From Pipra filicauda (taxonomy: Eukaryota; Chordata; Aves; Passeriformes; Pipridae), in NCBI RefSeq assembly GCF_003945595.2, contig NW_024104509.1:248001-312000 (forward strand): a DNA stretch of 64,000 nucleotides. Direction: 5' to 3'. Below the pieces are notes generated by a model that made no database searches, was not told the origin of the DNA, and saw only the letters and a program-made list of their open reading frames with translations. Each line of letters opens with the position of its first letter. The first letter of the stretch is position 1. Made by a program: the position numbers and the translations under genes. Positions 37,218-47,213 of this stretch are shown here, one piece after another.

Positions 37218-37745
37218 TGGCTGGGCTTCGCGAACGAAGATTTGGGAAGGCTCTAACCACATTTGTTACAGGCACGTTGGTGACTTATGAGGCCAATACG
37301 AGATAGACATGTCCGATTGCAAAAGGCACAATAGAAAGACTCTTTAGATGGTAAATTCTGCAGAACACGACTCTTTCTGCGTTGCCTTTTCTCCTCGAGA
37401 GTGATCCTGCGTGTGTTCTCAAAGGAGACAGCAGCGTTATAGATGGTGTGTCTCCAGGCCTCCCGATTGGAGGCCAGAGTAGACCAGTTATGGTGATCAA
37501 TATGGCCAAGGCTGAGATGTTGTTTCAGGGAGTCCTTGTATCTTTTCTTCGGGGCTCCTCTCATGCGGCAGCCAGTGGCAAGTTCACCATAAAGCAAGAT
37601 CTTAGGGAGGCGGTGGTCCTTCATCCTGGAGACGTGCCCTGCCCAACGCAGCTGTGTTCTCAGCAACATGGCTTCTATACTTGTGACTGCTGCTTGTTCT
37701 AGAACAGATGTATTGGTCACATAATCTGACCAGTGGATGTTTAAG
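37218..37745 (-). mobile_element. RTE-like LINE, 3' end with C-terminal ORF fragment
   Basis: On the - strand an open frame of 173 codons (37253-37774) contains HWSDYVTNTSVLEQA, LRWAGHVSRMKDHRLPK, RGAPKKRYKDSLKQ, NREAWRHTIYNAA and a CAFCNRTCLSRIGLISH zinc-finger-like end. This is the conserved C-terminal tail found after the RT domain in several non-LTR retrotransposons, and I judge it closest to RTE-type. The stop (37253-37255) is followed by a short 3' UTR with a CTTCG-CGAA-CGAAG hairpin (37229-37242) and an ATGATGA tail. The element is 5'-truncated, as target-primed insertion leaves it. It is not CR1, the usual bird LINE. Confidence 0.8.
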
Positions 37746-38915
37746 ATTGTTAGAAAGGGAAAAAAGAACATCAATCATTTTTAAGTTCTACTTAGCCATT
37801 TAAACTAATTTCAAGGACCTCTCTCCAAGATATTGTAAAGAAAATTAGATAACATACTCTAAATGAACATTATTAACATTGCAAAATGAAACAGTCAGAA
37901 GTTAGCAAATATATGAATTAATATTCCACATGTAGTCCCAATTTAAATATTGTCTGTGTGCATCATCAGCCTTTAATTATATAGTGACACTGTTCTCTTC
38001 TCTCTAATGTTCTCTTGGTTTAAGGATCAAATACTGAAAATTTTCCTGTTATTTCCCAGTTATCACAATTTTATATGAGTTTATACATGAGTTTGATACA
38101 TACTCAGTTTTATATATACTCAAGTTTGCAAACTCCATACCCTTAAAAATCTTAAGAATATCTCAGTCATATTTAACATAAAATTATGTTTCATCCAATT
38201 TATTAGAGAGTACCTGTTCTCTTTCAGTATAGCACAACTTTCCTGTAAAATCATGATTGCAATAAAGTGAGATCTATTAATAAGTGATTAAACTGTTTGC
38301 TTTCTAAAAATTCCTCATAGCATGTAGGGCATGTCCCACTTCCTAGCTTAGTTAAAAGAACAAACAAAATCAGCCTGCCAGGCCCCCTCCCCTTTTTCTC
38401 TCTATGTCCATGTTTCACACACTGACATGCTTCACAAGCACAAAGGTATACCTTCATCCTCAATCCTTTTGCACGTGTACCGGATCATGCTGCTGCAATG
38501 GTGCTTCCCAGTCAGGTGAGTAACAGTGGTCATCAGCACAAGAATTGAGAGCAGTAAAATAGAAGGTAGAGCACACTGAGATACGCAGTCAGGAATTTTA
38601 GTAGCATACAAAGATATCAATTAAGCTTCAAAAGTTCCCAAAAAAGTTGCATTAAGCCAAATTTCAGTGCTGTATTTTCTCTGTCATATATTCTTTGTTT
38701 CCATTACAAGATACAAAGCACATCAGTTCATGTGCAAAAATCTCAGTGTTATTTTGTAGGAAGTTTTATGAAGTCTTGACTTCAAAATGGTCACATTGGC
38801 AAATAAATCACTACTGAGTCTGGGCACAGAAGTTTTGCTGTTGAATTGTATTATTTTTATTTAGGAGCAAAATTTAGCATATAACATTTAAATATCATTG
38901 TAGCTTCAATAACCA
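37746..38915. other. Intergenic, with possible integrase-type zinc finger
   Basis: Mostly AT-rich and unrecognised, except for a Cys/His-rich stretch at about 38395-38530 on the - strand (see findings). Confidence 0.5.
38395..38530 (-). pseudogene. Possible degenerate H2C2 integrase-type zinc finger
   Basis: On the - strand one frame shows H-x4-H-H (THLTGKHH) and, after a one-base frame change, another shows C-x2-C-Q (CEACQCVK), about 28 residues downstream. Spacing and the CQ-x-x-K context resemble the zf-H2C2 domain of Ty3/gypsy and retroviral integrases. No catalytic core is seen nearby, so this is either a remnant or chance. Confidence 0.3.
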
Positions 38916-39295
38916 TATGAGGAGCAGCTGAGGGAGTTGTGTGTGTTTAGCCTGAAGAAAAGGAGGCTTATCACTCTCTACAACTACCTGAAAGGAAGCT
39001 GTAGTCAAGTAAGGGTCGATCTCTTCTCCCAGGTGACAGAACAAGAAGAAATGGCCTCAGGTTGCACCAGGTGAGGTTTAGGTTGGATATTAGGGAAAAT
39101 TTCCTCCCAGAAAGGGTTGCCAAGCCCTGGCACAAGCTGTCCAGGGCAGTGGTAGAGTCACCATTCCTGAAGGGATTTAAAACATATGTAGATGTTGCAC
39201 TTATGACATGGTTTAGTGGTGAGGTTGGCAGTGCTCAGTTAAGGGCTGGACTTGATGTGCTTAAAGATTTTTTCCAACCTAAACTATTCTATGAC
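38916..39295 (+). mobile_element. CR1 LINE, 3' end copy
   Basis: A 5'-truncated CR1 of about 380 bp: GAGGAGCAGCTGAGGGAG, CCTGAAGAAAAGGAGGCTTA, GGTTGGATATTAGGGAAAAT, GTCCAGGGCAGTGGTAGAGT, then TTTTCCAACCTAAACTATTC and TATGAC. It is better preserved than the 10.8-kb copy, with the full 3' UTR and the typical end. The open frame at 39062-39349 is non-coding sequence of the element. Confidence 0.93.
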
Positions 39296-41195
39296 AGACA
39301 GCCCCTTTGTCCATACATTCGAGGACCACACAGAACCTTTTTGCTTTAGCACTGCGCCATGTGGTCAAGTGTCCACAGTAAATTGAAAAGATTCATCTCC
39401 AGTTTATTTTCCCATAAGTACAGCCTTCATCGTGAGGTCCTACATTTCATGCTCAGTGATTATTCCCAAATGAATACAGTTTAAAATTTGTCAAATAACT
39501 CCTTTTCTATTCTGCAAAACGAACATACAATCATCAAACTATAATATATAAAGATCCTTAGAAATTCATAAATTTATCATCATACTTTCCAGGATATGAA
39601 ATTATGCTTTTTCAGGAAAACACCTCTAAAATTAACTTCGGAAAATATTCACCTCTGTGCTCATGTTCAGATAAAGACAGAGAAATGCACATAATTTATC
39701 AATCCAACTTGTAATCTTGGAGGAAAAAAAAAAGAAAAAAGGATTCTGGTTTGCCTAAGAAGTTGGTTTAAGTCAGGATATCAGTAAATACTACTATAAT
39801 AGCATACTTTAGGCATCTGAGTAAATGCAAAATGCCTTCTTTTAAAAAAGGAAGAGCTGAGCAGACTGTCCATCAGGCAAGCACTGAACCCCAAGCAGAA
39901 GAGATGAAACAGTAAAGCTGCAGATTTACAGTGACACTGTCTACACAGACATCTGTGAAACAGGTGTTTGTAGACCACAAGTAAATTGCTCCAAAAATAA
40001 TTAGAACTATTAAGAAACAATATTTTTATCTCCCTATAGCTGATGACAATATACATTAAAAAAGGGAAATTAGACTATTTTGATGGTTTTCAACAACGTC
40101 AGGAAGTATTGCTACCACCCACATTCAAAGAGACTGCTGGCTGGAGAGGGAAGGAAAGAATAAAGAGCAGTACAAAAAATAATGTGCTCAAATCCAATTA
40201 AGAAACTGAGATCCAGTTACAAAGTTCTTTCAATGCAAGTTTCATTAGTCTTTCAGAAGAGCTATCTTGTTGATGCTGGAATTTTGTCATTAGCCTTGAA
40301 TGTAGCAGAAGTGAAAATAAAACAGTCGAAGAGTGAGCATTCGGTTTATACCAATTGTTAATAGTGCTGACAGAGACAAGGTTACCTGTTTTGGTTTGTC
40401 ACTTATACACAGCTGAAGTTTAACTAATCCAATTCTTGTCGTACCTAAACGAGCTTGTACACATTTGCTACATGTCAGAGTTTTTCCAGAGAGTCATGTA
40501 AAGAGATTCTCATTTTTGTTTAACTCCCAGTGCACATAAATAATCTTTCTTTTTCATTTAAAGCTAGTGGATGTTTTGCCAAGATATGTAACTGTCATGC
40601 TTTGGAAGATATAGGGAAGGCAAAGCTAAGTTTAAAAAAAATAAACCAAACTGGAGAAATCTATCTTAAAAATCACAGAACTGCAGTGTGAATAACTCAG
40701 CGTGTTGGTTTGCTTTTTGCCTTGCTTACCCATTTAGTCCTACAATTTCACATTTGCTACTTCTCAATAATGCTCCAACTCTGATTATCTTTAATGATGT
40801 TATGCTATCTACATACCTGCTGAAATTTTGCTCTGAGAACATATATGATCTGGCAGTTTGGGGCGGTCAACCAGCCACCACTTTTAGCTGTTCAAAGCAC
40901 ACCCTCCCTGTATAGGGTACATGCTATTTATAGTGGCTCTTGAACTACCAAAGATTGAACTTCATATGGATACCATGTGGACCGATGATAACAGATCTTC
41001 TCTGTTGTAACACTCCTTCTCATTTCAGGAGCGTTCACAGAATTTGTTCCCTGATGGGCCTTTGCAAACTCCACACAAAAAAGCAGTGAGGGAAATTATA
41101 TCATTAAATGATGGCTAAAATAATCAAAGGCTCTAGCATAGTTGTATTTATAGAGACTTCACTACCCTTATTAAACTAATGTTCAGGTTGGAGTG
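39296..41195. other. Intergenic, no gene
   Basis: About 1.9 kb of AT-rich sequence. Small frames on both strands have no signature. No TE recognised. Confidence 0.6.
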
Positions 41196-41623
41196 TGTTG
41201 TAGTTTAGGAAAGGTATTCTCCCATTCAATGCCCTCTCCAAGACTCTCCAAGTGCCAGTCTCTCACTTCCCCACTCTTCCCCCCTCTTCCTCCTCAGTCC
41301 AGTGCAATGGAGACCAGAATTGGAGGTACAAAAGGCAAAGATTACGGGCTAAGATAAGAACAGTTTATTGGAAACAGCAAGGAGATAAGAAAAATGAACA
41401 GTAGCAGCAACAATATTAAGGACAGAGGGAACAAGAAAAATGATTCACATGGAAACTCCCTCGAAAATAGACAATACCCTCCGCCACGTTTTCTCAATCG
41501 AAAGGAACCCTTCGACCCTGGAAGAAAGTCCCTTTCCCCTGCCCCAAGCAATGATGCGAGATGTCCTAACCATGCCTCCTGGCTACTGCAAAAATTAACC
41601 CTGTCTAGGATGGAACTTTTTCT
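41196..41623 (-). repeat. 3' LTR of the - provirus
   Basis: About 428 bp, aligning with the 5' LTR at 46743: shared blocks include GGAGGTACAAAAGGCAAAGA (GGAGGCACAAAAGGCAAAGA in the partner), AAACAGCAAGGAGAT and CTCCTGGCTACTGCAAAAAT. The outer edge is TGTTGTAG on +. The inner edge has drifted, so its end is approximate. Confidence 0.85.
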
Positions 41624-41670
41624 ATACCATCAACATCATGCTGAGATCCTACACCTTCCAACTATATACA

Positions 41671-41756
41671 TATACATATGTGTGTGTGTGTGCGTGTGTA
41701 TGTAAGTATATATCTATACACACACACACACATACACGTATATATATACACAAAAG
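41671..41756. repeat. (TG)n/(CA)n inverted microsatellite
   Basis: A TGTGTG run (about 41679-41702) is followed by a TATATCTATA centre and a CACACA run (41719-41731), then TATATATA. Nearly all of it alternates purine and pyrimidine, and the two halves are complementary. It lies inside the provirus between 3' LTR and integrase. Confidence 0.85.
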
Positions 41757-42155
41757 CACAGGTATCACTTTCATAGTCAAGGGCTGTCCCTTCAAGATGT
41801 CTGTTGCATTCATTCAGTCCATGAGTGGGGGTTCATTTATCCCAGATGTCTTTCAGGGCAGGAGGGCTGGTGTGCTGTTGGCTGGTTGCAAGCTGCATCA
41901 GGAGCTCACGACTGGAGTATCTGGAGCAGTCCATCCTCATTGCCCATGGTAGTTATGGCATACAGTGGCAGTGTCATTCAGCAACCAATAATACACAATT
42001 CAACATTACAGGCTGTTCTCACCCAGCAAAAAACAAATTCCCTTGAGGAGAACATCATGTTTCCCAGTCCCTCTGCATTACCTACCAAGTGTACCCTGGT
42101 CCTTGAGCAAAAACAATACCACAGATGGGTTTCCTTGTCTTGAGGCAGGACTAAT

Positions 42156-42980
42156 TCAAACTGTCTTCCTTGACATATTCCTGATACACATCATGGGGAC
42201 TTTATCCTCTTCCACAGTACGTGGAGGTTTTGACTGGGCAGGGCCAGCTTGACTGGCAGAGCCTCCAGTGTTACCTAAGCAGGTGGCCTTTGCTAAATGT
42301 AGATGACAATGTTTGAACGTTCCACCACCCTTTGCTTTCAGTGGTGTTTTTAACAGTTCATTGTAGAGTTCAATTTTCCCAGAGGCTGGTGCATGGTAGG
42401 TAATATGATATACCCACTCAATCCCGTGCTCTCTGTCCCAGATGTTTATGAGTCTACTTTTGAAATGAGTCCTGTTGTCCAACTCAATTCTTTCTGAGGT
42501 GTCATGTCACCACAGGACTTGCTTCCCAAGGCCCAAGAAGGTGTTCTGGGCAGTGCTGTGAAGCACAGGGTACATCTCCAGCCATCCAGTGGTTGTTTCC
42601 ACCATTGCCAGCAGGTAGCACTTGCCTTGGAGGGTTTGCAGGAGTGTGATGTAATCAGTCTGCCAGGCCTCCCCATATTTATATTTCAATCATCATCCAC
42701 CATTTCACAGAGGTTTTACCTGCTTGGCCTGCTTGCAGTGCATATTTCACAGTTATGGATAACTTTAGAGATAGTGTCCTCCCCTTTATCATGAGCCCAA
42801 CTGTCTCTTGCATCTCTTCCCTGATGACCTGAGGTGTCCTAGGCCCACTGAGCCAGAAATAATTCACCTTTAAATTGCCAGTCCAGATCCACCTGAGACA
42901 TTTTAGTTTTGGCAGCCCAATCCACCTGTCCATTGTTGTGATGTTCTTCAGTAGCTTGACTCTTCGGTATGTGGGCATCT
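42156..42980 (-). pseudogene. ERV integrase core remnant (- provirus)
   Basis: On the - strand the catalytic triad is visible in one frame: Asp in QTDYI (42654-42656), Asp in LDNRTHF (42477-42479), and Glu in GKIELYN (42369-42371). The second and third are 36 codons apart (DD35E spacing). WVYHITYHAPASGKIE is the recognisable C-terminal core motif. An in-frame TGA at 42507-42509 lies between the first and second Asp. Open segments are 42507-42689 and 42156-42482. Not functional. Confidence 0.85.
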
Positions 42981-43635
42981 ACATGATGTACTTTTACAGG
43001 CTACTTTTTTGCATGACATACTTCTTTTTACCCAGGCAATGATGTCTTGCCACATGTCAGCAGCCCACATGGGTTTCCCTCTGTGCTGCCAACTGGTCTT
43101 TTTCCATCAGTCCAGCCACCCTCCTAGAGCATTTTCTACCATCCATGAGTCAGCGTAGAGGTAGAGCACTGGCCATTTCTCTCATTCAACCCTATCTAAA
43201 GCCAACGGGATGGCTTTCAGCTCTGCAACTTGACTTGTTCCACCTTGTCCCTCAATAGCTTATAGGACTCCATATGGAGGACCCCAGCTGCAGTGTAGAG
43301 CACATTTTTTACATCTTGTCCTGTCCTGACTGGCCCAAAGGCTACTGCAAGAACAATCTCCTGTTTGATTTGTTCAAAAGCTTGTTTTTATTCAGGACTC
43401 CATTTGAAATAATTTTTCTTTAATGTGACATGATAGAGTTTATAATCTGACTGTAATCTGGAATATGCATCCTCCAAAAACCCACAGAACCTGGGAAAGT
43501 TCAAGCATCTTTCTTGTTGATTAGTGGGGATGCAGCTGCTGTTTTGTTGACCACATCAATTGGAATCTGGTAACATCCATCTTGCCATTTTACTCCTAAA
43601 AACTGAATTTTCTGGGCAGGCCCCTCAACCTTACT

Positions 43636-43968
43636 TTACTTTACAGCAAAACCAGGCTTCAGGAGCATTTGTATTATCTTCTCCCCCTTCTCAAAAACTT
43701 CCTCTGCTGTGTTGCCCCACATGATGATGTCATCAATGTATTGCAAGTGTTCTGGAGCCTCATCCTTTTCCAGTGCAGTCTGGATCAATCCATGGGAAAT
43801 AATGAGGCTGTGTTTGCAGAGGTACTTGATGTCCCTCCAGGTGAAGGGAAACTCTGGCCTGCACTCTACTGTTAAAGGAATGGAGAAAAATGCATCAGCA
43901 ATGTTGATGGTGGCATCACTTTGCTGCCTTGGACTCCAGTTCCTACTGAAGTTCCACCATGGCAGCAC
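43636..43968 (-). pseudogene. ERV reverse transcriptase remnant (- provirus)
   Basis: The 110-codon open stretch contains INIADAFFSIPL (catalytic Asp region), HGLIQTALE, and EHLQYIDDIIMW with YIDD at 43729-43740. It closely matches the RT segment of the + element at 35.0 kb. The connection/RNase H region continues toward 43000 in broken frames. Confidence 0.85.
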
Positions 43969-44190
43969 TCAGTGGTGGTGTGACTTCCTTCAGGCCATGA
44001 TAGTTACTGTCAGTTTCCACTCTCCACTGGACTTATGCACTGGCCATATGGGACTATTAAAGGGTGAGTGAGTCTTGCTGACTTCTCCCTGGCTCTCCAG
44101 TTCATGAATCATCTCATGGATGGGGGTCATGGAGTCGTGGTTGGTGCAGTATTGTCAACAGTGCACTGCTGTGGTAGCGATCGCCACCTG

Positions 44191-44640
44191 TCATTCTTTG
44201 GCCCTCAGCAGTGCCTCAGCAGAAGGGTCCTCTGAGAGACCAGGCAAGGTATTCAGCTGTCTAATTTCCTCTATCTCCACAGCAACTATCCCAAAAGCCC
44301 AATGAAATACCTTCCCCCCAGGTAATCTGTGCCAAGGATGCATGAGGCTTCTGGGCCAGTCACCATGGGGTGTTTTTGCAATTCGTACCACATCAGGCTC
44401 ACTTTAGCTTCCACTACAATCAGCTGTTGGGATCGCCTTCTCACCTCACAAGTAGAAATGGATTCTGTCCCTATATATCTTGATGGCATCAGAGGGCATT
44501 GTGCCAATGTCTGATGTGCCAGGCCATTGGATCCACACAGTCCAGTAGATCCCAGTTGTTTGGCTTCACTACCATCTAATTTCATATCATGGGATGCACT
44601 GTCTCAGCATCAGAGCAGCCCAGGTCACCAGGGGCTCTCC
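44191..44640 (-). pseudogene. ERV protease-region remnant (- provirus)
   Basis: A - strand open stretch (44286-44585) contains CILGTDYLG, the kind of ILGxD motif that closes retroviral protease domains. The catalytic D-S/T-G is not clearly visible. Position between gag and RT supports the call. Confidence 0.5.
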
Positions 44641-44732
44641 TGAGTGGCAGCTGAAATTTTTTCTCATATCTCACAGTTCACCTGGGGATAGGGATTGGGT
44701 GATTATTTCTGGCCCTGCTCTTCTTGCTGTCA

Positions 44733-45768
44733 TGTCATGGTTAAAGAAGGCATTTGTTTTTTATTCCCTTTTCCAACACTGTTTTGGAATCCTGTTGTTT
44801 TAAGAGTGAACACCTCACTGCAGCCACGGATGGGCAGTGGGGTTGTGGGGGGGAGAGGAAGATGCCACCAGGATGGAACCACAAATCCCTCTCTCCAACT
44901 CACTACGTTTTTGATTGGATGAGCAGAAAGAGAGACACACACACAGACTGCCGGAACCAACCACAGGAGCCACTGCTACACCGGCACCCTCCCCTCCACC
45001 CACACCAGGGACTTCTGAAAAGGGGAGCCACCCAGGGCCACCTCCTCCACAGTCAGGGGGAAAATGAAAGTTAAACCAACTCTGCAGCCACTGCAGCTGT
45101 TTATCTGCTAGCTGCACTTAGGAACAGCCCTACTGCAGTCTCTGCATCAGAACCACCATGGAGCCGAGCCCAGCCATGCTACATGGAGCCCAAACCCCAA
45201 TGGAGCTGAGCCCAGATGAGCTGTGCAGAGTCCCAGTCGAGTGGAGCCAACTCAGAGTGCAGCTGAGTGGCAAGAAGCCACTTTCTCCAGCAACAACCTG
45301 TGAGTTTGAGCTGAACAGAACCTGAGCCTGACCAGGTGATGTGAACCGAGCAGTTTAATACCATAACTTTTTGTGGACAAATGGTTTTTCCAAGGCTTTG
45401 CTTTATCCCAACCTTGCCATGGTTTTTGTCTAGCTGGAGAGGTTGTTAAACTGCAGAAAGTTGTCTGCCACAGTACTTTTATTTTGTTCTCCCAGGAGGA
45501 GAGAGGGGAGAGCATGTGTTGCCACCATGTTGTCTGTGTACCAATGGGGAAGATATTAAAGATGATTTCTGTCCCTTATTGGCTTAAACTGTTTTGTTTG
45601 TATTTTTACAGTTGTTATATTTTCTTTTCAGTAAACTGTGGGGTTTTTCACTTATATCTGTTCACATTTGGTTTCTCTTTATTGGTGCAAAGGGGAGAGG
45701 TTTTAAATAAAGAAGAGAGGGCTCATTTGTTGGATTCTCTGCTCCACCATTTGTCTTAAACCCAGACA
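44733..45768 (+). mobile_element. Nested solo LTR inside the provirus (probable)
   Basis: About 1.04 kb that interrupts the provirus between gag and the protease region. It starts TGTCATGGTTAAAG and ends CTTAAACCCAGACA, so TG...CA with similar inverted termini, and has AATAAA at 45706-45711 followed by pyrimidine-rich sequence. A GC-rich repetitive GAGCC block lies at about 45150-45260. I could not find a matching target duplication, so boundaries and identity are tentative. Confidence 0.55.
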
Positions 45769-46281
45769 TGTTGTGAGGGCCCTAATTCCTCTTCATCTCT
45801 CACTAAGTGAACTGTTCTGGTGCTGAATTTCTTCTTCTGTACAGGGGCAACTGCTACTGGCATGGATTGTTCTTGTGGGTCATCTGCAGTTTGAGTGGCC
45901 TGTTGGTCTGCTTTCCTCCTCCTCCCCCTGAGGGTGCTGTCTAGGATCAAGAAGTGTCCAACAAATAGCAGCCAGGGCCCAGAACGCTGTATAACTTTGC
46001 ATCTCTCTGTAGCCACCACAGCATTTTTCTTTCACATATTTTAGCATTTTAACAGTGTCCTGTAGTTGTTCAGGGGTGAATTTCCAAACTACTGGAGGAG
46101 GGAAGTCCTCCAAATACTGGCCCATATCCTCCCCCCTTCCATGCCACTCATGACTATCCACCGTCAGGGCAAATCTCTGAAAGGCCTTCCTAAAAATGTC
46201 TTTTGTAACTCCTAAACATGGTGTGGATAGCACTGAAGAGACCTGGCAGACGTAGCAACAAGAATATGCTTTCCTTAACAA
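45756..46281 (-). pseudogene. ERV gag remnant (- provirus)
   Basis: Two overlapping - strand open stretches (45880-46281 and 45756-46019) in different frames indicate a frameshift near 45.9-46.0 kb. WKFTPEQLQDTVKML resembles the + element's gag motif. The last codons run into the nested LTR, so the distal gag is displaced. Confidence 0.7.
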
Positions 46282-46742
46282 CCAGAGGGAAATGCAAAAT
46301 TCTTGAAAGCTGTTTTAACAATCCTGAAACAGAAAAGAAGGTGAAGAGCTAGAGAAAATCATTCTCCCCTGTTTCCCCTACAGACTTAATTTATTCTCAA
46401 AGGTAATGCTCAAGGGAAGGGTAGGAGAGCAACACTGAATACACACCTCAAACGGGCCTCATTGGCCTTTATGTTATCATGTCATAAATTGATATCCCAC
46501 CACAGAGCAACAAGGCAATCCTGACCCCTCCACCTGCTCTGAAAGAGAGCACTGAGAGGAACAAATACAGGCATCTATACAGGGTTAGGTACCACACCCA
46601 CGTGAACAGACCAAACAACATTGTGATCACTGGGTCCATACCTAATACAACAAATGCTTAGATCAAATTTGTTCCAACCTGCTGTGGTCAGATCTGTTGT
46701 TATCTCAACTCTTCATGTGCCACACTGGGCTCCAAATAAGGC

Positions 46743-47213
46743 TGTCGTGGTTCAGGAATGGCACTCCCCAGTTCAGTGCCCCCACCAAGACTACCCAAAC
46801 CATATGCCACTCTCTCAGTCCCTCACTTTACCCCTTCCCTTTCCCCTCTGTGGTGTGATGGAGCGCAGAATTGGAGGCACAAAAGGCAAAGATTACAGGC
46901 TGAGATAAGAACAATTTACTGGAAACAGCAAGGAGATGAAAAAATGTACAGTAGCAGCAACACTAGCAATCACAGAGGGTACAAAAAAAAATTATTCACA
47001 TGGAACTCATCCTGATAATAGACAATACCAGACAGCTCCCTCAACCACATTTTTTTGATGGCAAGGAACCCCTGCTCCCTGGAAGAGTCCCTTTCCCCCC
47101 ACCCCCGCCTTCAGAGGTGGGACATGAGGTGGTATAGAAAAACCTCTGTGTCCTAGCAACACCCTCTCCTGGCTACTGCAAAAATTAACTCTGTCCTGGC
47201 TGAAACCAGGACA
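46743..47213 (-). repeat. 5' LTR of the - provirus
   Basis: 471 bp. On the - strand it starts TGTCCTGGTTTCAGCC and ends CCATTCCTGAACCACGACA. This is the widespread bird ERV LTR start. A PBS-like stretch follows directly inside (46725-46738 on +, read on -). Confidence 0.9.

Larger units (their letters stand above)
41196..47213 (-). mobile_element. Endogenous retrovirus provirus, LTR-gag-pol-LTR (-)
   Basis: About 6.0 kb between two related LTRs in the same orientation, read on the - strand: 5' LTR 46743-47213, leader, gag remnant (46281-45756), an apparent nested LTR (44733-45768), protease region, RT with YIDD, connection/RNase H, integrase with DD35E, then 3' LTR 41196 to about 41623. Outer flanks GAGTG (41191-41195) and GGGTG (47214-47218) differ by one base, consistent with a 5-bp target duplication. 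Only about 0.5 kb separates integrase from the 3' LTR, so there is no env. All genes are broken by stops and frameshifts. Confidence 0.88.

Noticed and set aside
44815..45117. Gly/Ser-rich frames on both strands
   Set aside because: They fall in the nested LTR and have no protein signature.
44728..45773. Target duplication for the nested LTR (TGTCA versus TGTTG)
   Set aside because: Only three of five bases agree, too weak to claim.
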